Shown: positions 16,681 through 25,541, counted from the first letter of the stretch. The stretch: DNA of 45,329 nucleotides from Advenella sp. FME57 (GCF_014897675.1 NZ_JABUXU010000023.1:1-45329); one strand, 5' to 3'. Program-made: numbers and translations. The notes: generated by a model not told the origin, from the letters alone.

Positions 16681-17697
16681 CTAAACCGTTGCCACGGGGT
16701 TGACCGGTGCCCCGACCATGCCGCGCAGATAGATGGGCGGCGCGGTCAGGAAGAAGGCATGGCGCTCGTGCTCTCGCAGCCATTTGGCCAGGAGCGACAG
16801 ATGCCATAGCTCCCCCAATGGCATGCCCAGTTTTACCAGGCAGTGCTCATGTAGCGGCAACAGTGGCCCCTGACTCTTCTTCAGCGTGTAGTTGCGTTTT
16901 TCCACTGCATGGTTATCAGCGGCAAGTGCAGACACTTGTGATTGCGTAATCCACTCAAGCAACTTCGGATCGTTGCCGTCCAACGCGCAGCAACTGGTTT
17001 TCAGAATCTCATGGTCGGCCTCGGCACCTAGGTTCAGCGCAATGTCGGCAAGGCCGGTGTGAAAGCATACGATGTCGCCTTTGTGCAGCACAATTCGGTC
17101 GGCCTTCATGACCGCTTCGATATCGGCAAAGCTGACCAGTCGCGCTTGGTCGCCAAAGTGATGGCGCAAATCGATCAGTACGCCGCGTCCCTGAATCCCG
17201 TGTTGCGCCATGGGGTCAATGGATAGCGCTGCGGCGCCATTGAATTTGTCGGTGACAGCGTGTTGATGGCCAACAACGCGAAAGCCGTTGTAGCCAACCG
17301 GCGCTGCTGTGCCTGACCCCAGTGCATCAAAACACGAACAGACATGTCCGAGTGCATCCCATTGCGTTGAATACTGCGGCGACATCGTCACCATATCGTC
17401 GCTCACCACATCGGTGGCGCCGGGCGTATCGTTACCCAATGGGAAGTTGAAAATGGGAACGCCGTTCTTCATTGACGGACGTATCACAGGGCCAGCGCGA
17501 CGTGGATTAAGAACCGGCTGCCTGGGAACATCCAGCGGCAGGCTCAAGGCAAAGCTGATCCCTTGTTGTATTTCACGGGCCGCGCGCACACGCGCCTGGG
17601 CGTCAATCCAGTTCAATCGGCCCAGTTGGTCGTCGGGGCCGAAGTCTCCCCAGTTTGCTCCTGCCGGGCGCTGTTTCCAGTGGGCGGTTGTGGTCAT
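16681..17697 (-). CDS. Cyclase-family (kynurenine formamidase-like) metal hydrolase
   Basis: The 338-residue protein belongs to the putative cyclase family (PF04199), larger subgroup. The metal-site motif is present as TQWDALGHV (111-119), and later segments GRGVLIDLRHHFG and HKGDIVCFHTGL match the family. Known members hydrolyse amides or lactones or act in isatin hydrolysis. It lies 12 bases after the CaiB gene and probably opens a cyclic or amide intermediate of the operon's pathway; that is inference. No signal peptide is visible. Confidence 0.82.
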   Translation of the reverse strand: MTTTAHWKQRPAGANWGDFGPDDQLGRLNWIDAQARVRAAREIQQGISFALSLPLDVPRQPVLNPRRAGPVIRPSMKNGVPIFNFPLGNDTPGATDVVSDDMVTMSPQYSTQWDALGHVCSCFDALGSGTAAPVGYNGFRVVGHQHAVTDKFNGAAALSIDPMAQHGIQGRGVLIDLRHHFGDQARLVSFADIEAVMKADRIVLHKGDIVCFHTGLADIALNLGAEADHEILKTSCCALDGNDPKLLEWITQSQVSALAADNHAVEKRNYTLKKSQGPLLPLHEHCLVKLGMPLGELWHLSLLAKWLREHERHAFFLTAPPIYLRGMVGAPVNPVATV

Positions 17698-17709
17698 GGG
17701 GGCTCCCTG

Positions 17710-18906
17710 TTAACGCACGATGCCGCGCTGTCTGAATTGGTTGATTTGCTGCTCGGAATAGCCATATTCGGCGAGCAGCTCGCTCGTGTGCTCCCCGAAA
17801 TCGGGCGCCGCCCGTTCGGTGGCGCAGGCCGCGTGATCCATTTTAATCAGACCGGTAATACTCTTGTACTTGCCGATCTTGCTGTGTGAAAATTCGCGGA
17901 CCAGGCCTTCGGCCTGAACTTGTGGGTGTTCGAACATATCGTGCACCGGCCGGACCATGGCACAGGGCACATGGGTGCCAAAATGCGCCTCCCACTCTTG
18001 CGCGCTGCGTTGCTGCAAGGCGTCACGGATGATGGGCACGATAATGCTGGCGTTCTCGGCGCGTTTACGGACCGTGTCGTATCGTTCGTCGGTGGCCAGC
18101 GCCTGCAGCCCCAGCAATGTACACAGTGCTTCCCAGAAGTGCGGTGTATTGGCCGACAAGTAAATAAACCCGTCCTTTGTGGGGTGAATGCCGGTGATGC
18201 CGCCCGAGCGCATATCTCGTTCAATGCTTTTGGGCTCGCCTTCTGCCCAGACCAGGCGCGTGGACTGCATGGTCAGCGCGCTGGCCAGCAGCGAGACTTC
18301 CATATACGAGCCCTGGCCGGTGCGTTCCCGCTTGAACAGCGCCGCATTGACGCTATTGGCGATCATCGCGCTAGCGTAGAAATCAACAACAGAGCCATAC
18401 ACAATTTCCGGCTCGGCTTTGCCCATGCCCTGTGAATCGCAAATGCCGGACATAGCTTGCAGCACCTGGTCATATCCGGCGTTGTTGGCCATGGGGCCGC
18501 TCGAGCCATAACCGGTCATGGCGCAGTAGACCAGCTTTGGATTCAGTTGTGATAAGGTCGGAAAATCGATCTTCAGACGCGGCGGCACGGTGGGGCGAAA
18601 ATTATGCACCAGCACATCGGCCTCAAGCAGCAGTTTCAGGAATATTTCATAGCCTTCGGCGCTCTTCAAATCCAGGCTGATCCCGCGCTTGCCCCGGTTT
18701 ACGCCGATAAATGCCCGGCTCTCTGCCTGTAGCGTTGAAGGATACTTGCGCAAGTTATCCCCCTCGGGGGGCTCGATTTTGATCACCTGCGCGCCCAGGT
18801 CGGATAGCAGCGTGCAACCGTAAGGCCCGGCGATATAGGCGCTAAGATCCAGCACCTGGATGCCGGCCAGGGGCAATGCATTGTTTCCTGAAGTTGTTGA
18901 TGTCAT
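17710..18906 (-). CDS. CaiB/BaiF family (class III) CoA-transferase
   Basis: The 398-residue protein shows VLDLSAYIAGPYGCTLLSDLGAQVIKIEPPEGD near the N-terminus, NRGKRGISLDLKS (70-82), and the nucleophilic Asp146 in NAGYDQVLQAMSGI. Gaps to its operon neighbours are 12 and 15 bases. Together with the CitE-like lyase upstream it could first activate a dicarboxylic acid to a CoA thioester and then have it cleaved, in the way itaconate or citramalate are broken down; the true substrate is unknown. Confidence 0.88.
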   Translation of the reverse strand: MTSTTSGNNALPLAGIQVLDLSAYIAGPYGCTLLSDLGAQVIKIEPPEGDNLRKYPSTLQAESRAFIGVNRGKRGISLDLKSAEGYEIFLKLLLEADVLVHNFRPTVPPRLKIDFPTLSQLNPKLVYCAMTGYGSSGPMANNAGYDQVLQAMSGICDSQGMGKAEPEIVYGSVVDFYASAMIANSVNAALFKRERTGQGSYMEVSLLASALTMQSTRLVWAEGEPKSIERDMRSGGITGIHPTKDGFIYLSANTPHFWEALCTLLGLQALATDERYDTVRKRAENASIIVPIIRDALQQRSAQEWEAHFGTHVPCAMVRPVHDMFEHPQVQAEGLVREFSHSKIGKYKSITGLIKMDHAACATERAAPDFGEHTSELLAEYGYSEQQINQFRQRGIVR

Positions 18907-18921
18907 GAGGCTGATCCGTGT

Positions 18922-19929
18922 TTATTTCTGTACGTGAATATCGCTGTCTCTGGCGACTTTTTTCCAAAGGGCGATGTTGTCGCCAATTTCCTTGTCAAAA
19001 TCAGTGGGCGTCATATAGGCGGCTTCGGCGCCTTCCTTAATAAAGAATTTTTTCAGCTCCTCGTCGGACGTGACCTGTTTAAGCGCGTCATTCAGTTTTG
19101 CGACGATAGCATCGGGCGTGCCTTTGGGCGCCAGAACGCCCCACCAGATCTTGAAGTTGTAGTTGGGTACGTCGGCAGCGATGGTGGGCAGCTCAGGCGC
19201 CACCGGGCTTTTCTGACTACTGGTCACACCCAGGGCGGTGGCTTTGCCGGTACCTACTGCCGGCAACAGCGACGGGCCGCTGGCGATCAATACATCCACC
19301 TGGTCACCAATCAGCGCATTTGTTGCCGGCCCCATCCCTTTGAATGGAACATGCGTCATCTGTATTTTGGCCAGCGAGTTCATCATTTCGGTCGCAAACT
19401 GGTTGCTGCTGCCCGGGCCAGATGATGAATAATTGAGTTTGCCGGGATTGGCTTTGGCATAGTCAAGCAGGTCGCTCACCTTGGTGAATCCGAGCGTTTT
19501 GCGCACGGCCAGAATAAACGGGCCCTCGGCCATCAGGCCCACGCCGCGCAGATCACCAATGGGATCGAAGGGCAGCGATGGCTGTATCGCGGCATTGGTT
19601 GTAAAGCTGGAGGATACGGCTGCCAGCGTGTAGCCGTCCGGCTTGGCACGAGCCACCTGCATGGTGCCGATAGAGCCGCCGGCGCCGCCTTTGTTTTCAA
19701 TCACAACTGTCGTTTTGAGCAGCGTGCCCAGTTTCATGCCCACGGCACGCGCGAACGTGTCATTGGAACCACCGGGTGGATAAGGCACGACAAGCGTGAT
19801 GGGCCGATCGCCCGGAAAAGTGGCAGGGTCGGCGGCGACGGCGACCGCCGGCAGCGCCATCACAGCGGCCAGCAATGCGGTGCCGGCTGTTCTCAGAACA
19901 AGCGTATGGTTCAACGGATTTTTTCTCAC
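18922..19929 (-). CDS. TTT-family periplasmic solute receptor (Bug protein)
   Basis: The 335-residue protein has a long signal peptide ending near AVAVAADPATFP and the receptor motifs RPITLVVPYPPGGSNDTFAR, VVIENKGGAGGSIG, YSSSGPGSSNQF. It lies 22 bases after the CitE-like gene and 15 before the CaiB gene, well inside the operon, and should capture the operon's substrate in the periplasm. Confidence 0.9.
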   Translation of the reverse strand: MRKNPLNHTLVLRTAGTALLAAVMALPAVAVAADPATFPGDRPITLVVPYPPGGSNDTFARAVGMKLGTLLKTTVVIENKGGAGGSIGTMQVARAKPDGYTLAAVSSSFTTNAAIQPSLPFDPIGDLRGVGLMAEGPFILAVRKTLGFTKVSDLLDYAKANPGKLNYSSSGPGSSNQFATEMMNSLAKIQMTHVPFKGMGPATNALIGDQVDVLIASGPSLLPAVGTGKATALGVTSSQKSPVAPELPTIAADVPNYNFKIWWGVLAPKGTPDAIVAKLNDALKQVTSDEELKKFFIKEGAEAAYMTPTDFDKEIGDNIALWKKVARDSDIHVQK

Positions 19930-19951
19930 TTTTGTCTCCTGGGATTGTCGA

Positions 19952-20788
19952 TTACTCGCCGATCTGGCGCAGAATCATTTTTGCTTTGTTGATAAATGGA
20001 ACATCGATCATCTGGCCGTCAAGGACATACGCGCCATGGCTGGAGTGGCCTGCCGACTCGACAATTTTTCGCGCCCAGTCAATTTCTTCCCGGCTTGGCG
20101 TAAATACTTCATTTGCAATAGCAACCTGGGACGGATGAATACAAGTTTTGCCCAGAAATCCGACAGACTTGGCCAACAGCGCTTCCTGCCGATAGCCTTC
20201 ACTATTGCCAATATTGGCATATGCGCTGTCATAGGCGTACACGCCTGCACTGCCTGCGGCCAGGCGCAAGCTCACCATGACATGATGTACCGTAGCCGAT
20301 TCGTAGCGATGGATGCCCAGCGGTTCAAACAAATCACCAAGGCCCAGCTGCAGGCCGGCGATGCGCTTGTCTGTCGCAGCAATGTCTGCCGCATTGACCA
20401 GGGCCAGGGCGGTTTCAATGTTGACCAGGATCGCCGGCGGTTTGTCCAGGGCGCAGGTGGCTTTGTCGAAAGCCACGAAAAAATCCTTCATTTGCTCGGA
20501 CGACTCGATTTTTGGGATATTGATCATGTCCACTGTATCAACCATGCACGCCAGCAAATCTTCGTCAAACCAGGCGGTGCCCATATCGTTGATGCGCACG
20601 ATGATGGTCTTTTTCTGTGTTTCTGGTTGCAGTGTTTGCAGAAAATCGTTCAACTGCTGCCGGGCCTGGTCCTTGTGCGGCTCCAGTACGGCGTCTTCCA
20701 GATCAAAGCAAATACTATCGGCCTGGCTGTTGAGGGCTTTTTCGAATAATTCCGGTCGTGATGCTGGCACGAATAATTTGCTTTTCAT
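19952..20788 (-). CDS. CitE-like (HpcH/HpaI family) CoA-ester lyase
   Basis: The 278-residue protein has all key motifs of citrate-lyase-beta-like enzymes: KSKLFVPASRPELFEKA at the start, FDLEDAV (28-34, magnesium and CoA contacts), VRINDMGT, NIPKIESSEQM, a VNIETALALVNA segment, GLGDLF and the C-terminal GKTCIHPSQV. Stand-alone members cleave malyl-CoA, citramalyl-CoA or similar 3-hydroxyacyl-CoA thioesters to acetyl-CoA or a homologue and a keto acid. It is the first gene of a five-gene operon with a CaiB transferase, a cyclase-family hydrolase and two receptors. Confidence 0.88.
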   Translation of the reverse strand: MKSKLFVPASRPELFEKALNSQADSICFDLEDAVLEPHKDQARQQLNDFLQTLQPETQKKTIIVRINDMGTAWFDEDLLACMVDTVDMINIPKIESSEQMKDFFVAFDKATCALDKPPAILVNIETALALVNAADIAATDKRIAGLQLGLGDLFEPLGIHRYESATVHHVMVSLRLAAGSAGVYAYDSAYANIGNSEGYRQEALLAKSVGFLGKTCIHPSQVAIANEVFTPSREEIDWARKIVESAGHSSHGAYVLDGQMIDVPFINKAKMILRQIGE

Positions 20789-20851
20789 CTTCTCCTCCTT
20801 TTATATGCGCAGATAATAAGGGATGAAAGATAGAAAAAACGTCTGTATTTT

Positions 20852-20866
20852 TATCTTAAAAAGATA
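20852..20866. promoter_or_regulatory. Candidate operator upstream of the CitE-like operon
   Basis: TATCTT-AAA-AAGATA is a perfect 6-3-6 inverted repeat, 64 bases upstream of the CitE-like start, in an AT-rich stretch between that operon and the copper-type promoter. The regulator is unknown; no regulator gene is in this operon. Confidence 0.35.
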
Positions 20867-20925
20867 TAAATTATGTCTTTTGAGCTGGCAGAATCCGGCC
20901 CAAAGCCATGACGGCTGTAATAGTG

Positions 20926-20956
20926 CTTGACCTTCCCACTGTGGCAATGTCTATGC
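20926..20956 (+). promoter_or_regulatory. MerR/CueR-type promoter with 19-bp spacer
   Basis: TTGACC (-35, 20926-20931) and TATGCT (-10, 20951-20956) are separated by 19 bases instead of 17. The spacer contains the dyad ACCTTCCCA / TGGCAATGT typical of CueR operators. The long spacer with an imbedded dyad is the hallmark of promoters activated by MerR-family metal sensors. It drives the metallochaperone gene at 20991. No MerR-family gene lies in the window. Confidence 0.78.
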
Positions 20957-20990
20957 TTTGATAACAACTAATCAAATGGGAATTAATCGT

Positions 20991-21188
20991 ATGCAATTTC
21001 AAATCGACAATATGACTTGCGGCGGATGCGTGCGCCGGGTAACGGCGGCAGTCCAGTCCGTTGATTCGGCGGCCACGGTCACCGCCAATGTGGGCGAACA
21101 CCGCGTAGACATCCAGTCGACCAGTACCCAGCAAGCGTTCCTCGCCGCGCTGGAAAGTGCCGGCTATCCTGCCAAACCGGTGGTATAG
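20991..21188 (+). CDS. Heavy-metal-associated (HMA) domain copper chaperone, CopZ-like
   Basis: I choose the ATG at 20991 (65 residues) because the HMA fold begins right there; in-frame ATGs further upstream lie at or beside the -10 box. The metal-binding motif is MTCGGC with Cys10 and Cys13. The protein is a single soluble HMA domain that hands Cu(I) to a P-type ATPase or to a sensor. It stands 35 bases downstream of a CueR-type promoter, which supports copper. No copper ATPase gene is nearby. Confidence 0.87.
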   Translation: MQFQIDNMTCGGCVRRVTAAVQSVDSAATVTANVGEHRVDIQSTSTQQAFLAALESAGYPAKPVV

Positions 21189-21322
21189 GCGGATGCCGGC
21201 TATCCGAGGGATCTGAATGATAAAGCGCGCGATGTACGCGCGTTTTATCGATTTTTATTGAAAAGGGAACTTATTGAGGCCATGGGCAGACAAACACTCA
21301 TTCACTTTTGCAGGGTTTTTAA

Positions 21323-21739
21323 ATGAAAACGTTCATATTTTCAGTGGCGCTTTTGACCGCAGCCTCGGGCGCTTACGCCTCGGAAAAATCGGTCACTGTG
21401 TATCACGATCCCAATTGTGGCTGTTGTACTGGCTGGGCGCAACACATGCGCGATTCCGGCTATACAGTGAACGCGATCAAGACCGCAGATATGTCTGCAA
21501 TCAAGCAAAAACTCAAGGTGCCCGCTGCACTAGAATCCTGCCATACTGCAGTGATCGACGATACCGGGCAGATCGTTGAAGGGCATGTACCGGCAACGGT
21601 GGTCGACAAATTGGTTGCCAACCGGTCCATCCCTGGTGTAGCTGCGCCCGGCATGCCCGCCAACTCGCCTGGCATGGGACCCATGGACGGTAATCTGGTC
21701 ACCGTGGATTTTTCCGGACAAGCGTTTTCCCGAGACTAG
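21323..21739 (+). CDS. DUF411 periplasmic metal-binding protein
   Basis: The 138-residue protein has a signal peptide (1-20, ending AYAS), then KSVTVYHDPNCGCCTGW with the NCGCC motif at 31-35 and a further ESCHTA with Cys73-His74, the hallmarks of DUF411 proteins, which are found with copper and other metal resistance genes. The C-terminus has a met-rich PGMPANSPGMGPMDG segment that could bind Cu(I). The family often sits beside copper oxidases and efflux genes; here it follows the chaperone gene by 134 bases. Confidence 0.85.
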   Translation: MKTFIFSVALLTAASGAYASEKSVTVYHDPNCGCCTGWAQHMRDSGYTVNAIKTADMSAIKQKLKVPAALESCHTAVIDDTGQIVEGHVPATVVDKLVANRSIPGVAAPGMPANSPGMGPMDGNLVTVDFSGQAFSRD

Positions 21740-21826
21740 CATCTGAAAGAGGGCATTTTCACATGCGCCGCTTTGCAATGCCGTCTATACGTTGAACATT
21801 TTTTTAACCGTTCCGAAGGAATGATC

Positions 21827-22231
21827 ATGCACCAACACCCATTGTCCTGTTTTTCCCGAACGTTCGCTCTTCGCGGCCTGCTTGTCGCAACCCTTGCAAT
21901 TAGCGGTTTTGCCGTGCCGATGGCTGCCCAGGCTCAGTCTGGCGGACATGGGCATATGAATACCGGCGAAGCGCCCAAGGATATGCACGCCTCGATGATG
22001 AACATGCAGCAGCAAATGGGTTCAGTAAAGGCCTCGGGAGATACCGATTATGATTTCGCCGTGATGATGCGGATTCATCATCAGGGCGCGGTGGACATGG
22101 CGCAGATGGAACTGGACAAAGGCAAGGATCCGCAATTGCAGGCCATGGCCAAAGAGATCATTGCCGCCCAGAAAAAAGAAATCGCCCAGTTTGATCAGTG
22201 GATTGCTCAATACGAGAAGCAAAAGAAATAA
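21827..22231 (+). CDS. DUF305 (CopM-like) periplasmic metal-binding protein
   Basis: I choose the ATG at 21827 (134 residues) as AAGGA ends 6 bases before it; the ATG at 21821 would directly abut that site. A signal peptide runs to AAQAQ (about 36). A His/Met-rich linker (GGHGHMN, DMHASMMNMQQQM) precedes the DUF305 core FAVMMRIHHQGAVDMAQMEL with His84-His85. Some DUF305 proteins bind Cu(I) in the periplasm (CopM). It ends the chaperone-DUF411-DUF305 set. Confidence 0.85.
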   Translation: MHQHPLSCFSRTFALRGLLVATLAISGFAVPMAAQAQSGGHGHMNTGEAPKDMHASMMNMQQQMGSVKASGDTDYDFAVMMRIHHQGAVDMAQMELDKGKDPQLQAMAKEIIAAQKKEIAQFDQWIAQYEKQKK

Positions 22232-22256
22232 GGCCATCAGCTTCTGTCAGCCTTTT
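22230..22256 (+). terminator. Weak hairpin after the copper-type cluster
   Basis: AAGGC (22230-22234) pairs with GCCTT (22250-22254) across an inner CAG/CTG pairing, followed by only a short TT. It is at the 3' end of the DUF305 gene and may end the unit, but the structure is weak. Confidence 0.25.
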
Positions 22257-22430
22257 GCTGTATTGGCAGGGCATGCGTCGGCAGCGTATGGTGCCTGGAG
22301 TATGATCTATAGATTGTCGGCGCGTGCCTTGCATTGTGTGCTTAAATAATTAAAACAGTAGCCGGCAGGCTGACAGCAGCGTGCCGGTATCAACCGCCCT
22401 AACCGCAGAACAATGATGCGCGGAACAATG

Positions 22431-23318
22431 ATGAATACAAACTTTATCCGCACCTTTCTCCTGGTTCATCAGCTTGGCTCCATGGCCCAGGCAGCTCGAA
22501 AATTGAATGTGACGCACGGGACGGTGGCGCAGCAAATTGCGTCGCTGGAAAAAGAGATCGCTGTGACACTGGTGGCGCGAGCGGGAAAAACCGTGCATGT
22601 GACCGAGGCGGGCCTGCGTTTGCTCGACAGGCTGATGCTGATCATCAATGAAATAGACGCATTGCCCGGCCTGGCCAATTCAAACGAAATACGCGGTGAG
22701 CTCAGAATTGGTGCAGGCAATAGCGTGCTCAACAGTATCCTGCCCGATATCCTTAGCCTGCTGGTGCGACGCTATCCCGACGTCAACGTGGTTGTGCAGC
22801 CCGGTGTGTCGCCGGACTTTTACCGTGACATTGAAAGCGGTAACCTGGACGCTGCCATCGCGATTGAGCCCCCTTATACCTTGCCCAAAACCCAGGAATG
22901 GCTTTTGCTTCGCGAAGAGCCATTTGTGTTGCTTGCGTCTGAAGTGCATTGCGGTAAAAAACCGACACAGTTACTGCGCTCAGAGCCTTTCATTCGCTAT
23001 GACCATAACAGCTGGAGCGGCAAGTTGATTGAACAGTATTTGCGCGCCGTAACGATCGTGCCGGCCGAGCGCTTTGAGTTGAACGCAATTGAATCCATCG
23101 CGCTGATGGTCAATCAGAATCTGGGCGTTGCCATTATTCCGGATTCGGCCAATCTGTATAAACGGGACCTTAAAATTATCAAATTACCCTTGCCTGAAGT
23201 CAGTGCACCACGCCGCTTCGGGCTGGTCTGGTCGCGCAGATCGGCGCGCATCAGGCTGGTGCAGGCTTTTCGCGAAGCGGCGCTGACGGCGTATCAATCC
23301 TTGAATCGCCAGGGGTGA
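22431..23318 (+). CDS. LysR-family transcriptional regulator
   Basis: I choose the ATG at 22431 (295 residues): GCGGA lies 6 bases before it, and LysR helix-turn-helix spacing fits (FIRTFLLVHQLGSMAQAARKLNVTHGTVAQQIASLEKE). The ligand domain follows from about 90, with GELRIGAGNSVLNSILPDIL. Several in-frame ATGs just upstream (22413, 22416, 22428) are alternatives. It is convergent with the amino-acid ABC operon and codirectional with the copper set, but no neighbour is divergent, so its target is not apparent. Confidence 0.87.
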   Translation: MNTNFIRTFLLVHQLGSMAQAARKLNVTHGTVAQQIASLEKEIAVTLVARAGKTVHVTEAGLRLLDRLMLIINEIDALPGLANSNEIRGELRIGAGNSVLNSILPDILSLLVRRYPDVNVVVQPGVSPDFYRDIESGNLDAAIAIEPPYTLPKTQEWLLLREEPFVLLASEVHCGKKPTQLLRSEPFIRYDHNSWSGKLIEQYLRAVTIVPAERFELNAIESIALMVNQNLGVAIIPDSANLYKRDLKIIKLPLPEVSAPRRFGLVWSRRSARIRLVQAFREAALTAYQSLNRQG

Positions 23319-23384
23319 CGATCTGCGTTCCAGCAAGAAATAAAATGGACTTTATCGGCGGCTCCATTACGATTCAAAAATCGC

Positions 23385-24110
23385 TCAATGCAAAATATCC
23401 GCCAGGAACTTGCGGGCGCGCTCGTGGGTGGCCTGGGTGAAGAAGGCGCTTGAGGTAGCGTCCTCCAGAAGCTGCCCCTGGTCCATAAACCAGACGCGAT
23501 CGGCCACCTCCCGGGCAAAATTCATCTCATGGGTTACGCAGACCATTGTCATGCCGTCGGCAGCCAGTTTTTTCATCACGTTCAATACTTCGCCTACCAT
23601 TTCGGGATCGAGTGCGCTGGTCGGTTCGTCAAACAAAATAACCGGTGGCTGTTGTGCAAGTGCCCGGGCGATGGCCACCCGCTGTTGTTGCCCGCCCGAA
23701 AGATTGGCCGGCATTTCATCTTTCTTGGCATAAAGACCCACTTTGTCCAGCAATGCTTCGGCGATCTCGTAGGCCTGTTGTCTTGACTGGCCCGCGACTT
23801 TGATCGGGGATAAGGCCACGTTGTCCTTTACCGACAGATGCGGGAAAAGATTGAAATGTTGAAAGACAAAACCGATCTTGGCGCGCAACTGATTAATATT
23901 GACGCTTTTGTCGTTGATGCATTGGCCCTCGATGCTGATCGAGCCGCTTGCAATGTCTTCAAGCTTGTTGATCGTGCGGATCATGGTCGATTTGCCGGAC
24001 CCGGATGGTCCGCAAACCACCACTACTTCACCGGCGTTGATTTGCCCATTGATATCGCGTAAGGCATGGTAATTTTTGTACCACTTGTTGACGTTTTCAA
24101 ACTTGATCAT
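23385..24110 (-). CDS. Polar amino acid ABC transporter ATP-binding protein
   Basis: The 241-residue protein is a full GlnQ/TcyC-type ATPase: Walker [10 protein letters not shown] (34-42), Q-loop FQHFNLFPH, signature LSGGQQQR, Walker [14 protein letters not shown], and the H-loop THEM. It powers import by the two permeases encoded just upstream (21 bases). It is the last gene of the operon that starts with the thiol dioxygenase gene, so the cargo is likely a sulfur amino acid such as cystine; this is inferred from the neighbours. Confidence 0.93.
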   Translation of the reverse strand: MIKFENVNKWYKNYHALRDINGQINAGEVVVVCGPSGSGKSTMIRTINKLEDIASGSISIEGQCINDKSVNINQLRAKIGFVFQHFNLFPHLSVKDNVALSPIKVAGQSRQQAYEIAEALLDKVGLYAKKDEMPANLSGGQQQRVAIARALAQQPPVILFDEPTSALDPEMVGEVLNVMKKLAADGMTMVCVTHEMNFAREVADRVWFMDQGQLLEDATSSAFFTQATHERARKFLADILH

Positions 24111-24131
24111 GATTGTCTCCGTAAGTATGGG

Positions 24132-24827
24132 TCAGGTGGCCGCACCCAGGCGCTTGGCATTCAGATGGGCTTCCAGCACTTTTGCCAGTCTGGAAAGCAG
24201 AGCGCATATGAGAAAATAAAACAGCGCCAGCACAAGATAGGTACGCAGCGTCCCGGTCAATTCAATACTGTTTATTTGTTGCGCCGAAAAAGCGGCTTCA
24301 TTGACGCCGATGATGTAAACGATAGAAGTGGCCTTGATCGTTGAGACAAATTGATTCAAAAGAGATGGAATCATACTGGTCAAGGCCTGCGGCATCTGGA
24401 TGGTAAACAGGGTCTGAAAATAACCAAGCCCCATGGCTCGCGCCGCCTCTACCTGGCCAGCAGGAAGCGCCTGTAGTCCGCCCCGGATGATTTCGGCCAG
24501 GAACGCCGATTCATAAATGACAATGGCCGATACGGCAGTCCAGAACGGAGGAATTTCCGTCTCCATGATGGTGGGTAGCAAAAAATAGGCCCAGAAAATG
24601 ATCATGATAAGTGGAATGGAACGAAACACGTAGACCCATATCGTGGAGAGGGCACGAATGATCTTTATTTCGCAGGTCCTGCCGGTGCCGATCAGCAACG
24701 CGATCGGAAATGCGGCAGCCAGACTGAGCGCCGCCAGAATGAGCGTTCCGGCAAAGCCACCAATAGGGCCACCCGGCCAGGAGCCCACCAGAAACATCAT
24801 GCCGTAGGTATCGATAAAATCATACAT
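24132..24827 (-). CDS. Polar amino acid ABC transporter permease
   Basis: The 231-residue membrane protein has several hydrophobic segments and the cytoplasmic EAA loop LPAGQVEAARAMGLGYFQTL typical of the His/Glu/Arg/opine (PAAT) permease group. It starts 12 bases after the other permease gene; the two form the transmembrane heterodimer of the importer. Confidence 0.92.
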   Translation of the reverse strand: MYDFIDTYGMMFLVGSWPGGPIGGFAGTLILAALSLAAAFPIALLIGTGRTCEIKIIRALSTIWVYVFRSIPLIMIIFWAYFLLPTIMETEIPPFWTAVSAIVIYESAFLAEIIRGGLQALPAGQVEAARAMGLGYFQTLFTIQMPQALTSMIPSLLNQFVSTIKATSIVYIIGVNEAAFSAQQINSIELTGTLRTYLVLALFYFLICALLSRLAKVLEAHLNAKRLGAAT

Positions 24828-24839
24828 ATAAACGTGCTC

Positions 24840-25535
24840 CTATCTTCTGAAATTTGCCGGGTAGAGACGGGCGACCTGCGCGCCGAGCAGGGCAATCAGC
24901 AAGGAAATGGCCAGGTAGAGGACTGTCGAGATCAGGAAGATCTGGAAAGTCTGGAAGGTAATGTTCTCAATGCGCTTGACTTGATACGTCAGTTCAGTCA
25001 CGCCTATGACCATGGCCAGGCTTGTGTCCTTAAACAAAATCAGGGAGCGGTTTATGATGGGTGGTACGGCGATACGAACCGCCTGTGGAAGCACGACGCA
25101 CTGCAGCGCCTGTACCGAACTCAAACCAACCGCCCTGGCTGCTTCAAGTTGCGTACCTGCGATGGCTTTGATTCCGGAACGGATGTCTTCGTAATAATAG
25201 GCGCTTACATTCAGGGACAAGGCAATCAGCGCAAAGGAAAACTCCGAATTTCCCTGGTTGATCCATATTTTCAGTGCTTTGGGCAAAACCTCGGGCATGC
25301 CGAAATACCAAACCATGATTTGCACGACAGTAGGCACATTCCTGTGATATTCCACGTACAGACTGATGATGGCCCGCACGATGCGCGACGGGATCAGGTT
25401 GGCTGCGGTCAGCAGCAAGGCGACACAAAAGCCGCAGACCAGCGCCCCGAAGAAAAGACGCAACGTCACTGACAGGCCCCTTAACAATAAGTGCACGGTT
25501 TCAGGATCGGAGAGCAAGGAAAGCGAAAAATTCAT
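24840..25535 (-). CDS. Polar amino acid ABC transporter permease
   Basis: The 231-residue membrane protein has the PAAT permease EAA loop AGTQLEAARAVGLSSVQAL and five or so hydrophobic segments. Its ATG at 25535 follows closely a perfect hairpin (25542-25562) whose 3' half contains the only Shine-Dalgarno-like AGG, so its translation may be held below that of the binding protein encoded upstream. It pairs with the permease that follows. Confidence 0.92.
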   Translation of the reverse strand: MNFSLSLLSDPETVHLLLRGLSVTLRLFFGALVCGFCVALLLTAANLIPSRIVRAIISLYVEYHRNVPTVVQIMVWYFGMPEVLPKALKIWINQGNSEFSFALIALSLNVSAYYYEDIRSGIKAIAGTQLEAARAVGLSSVQALQCVVLPQAVRIAVPPIINRSLILFKDTSLAMVIGVTELTYQVKRIENITFQTFQIFLISTVLYLAISLLIALLGAQVARLYPANFRR

Positions 25536-25541
25536 GGTAAG

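Noticed and set aside
19796-20749. 317-codon open frame antisense to the CitE-like gene
   Set aside because: The opposite strand has all motifs of the CitE family; this frame resembles nothing.
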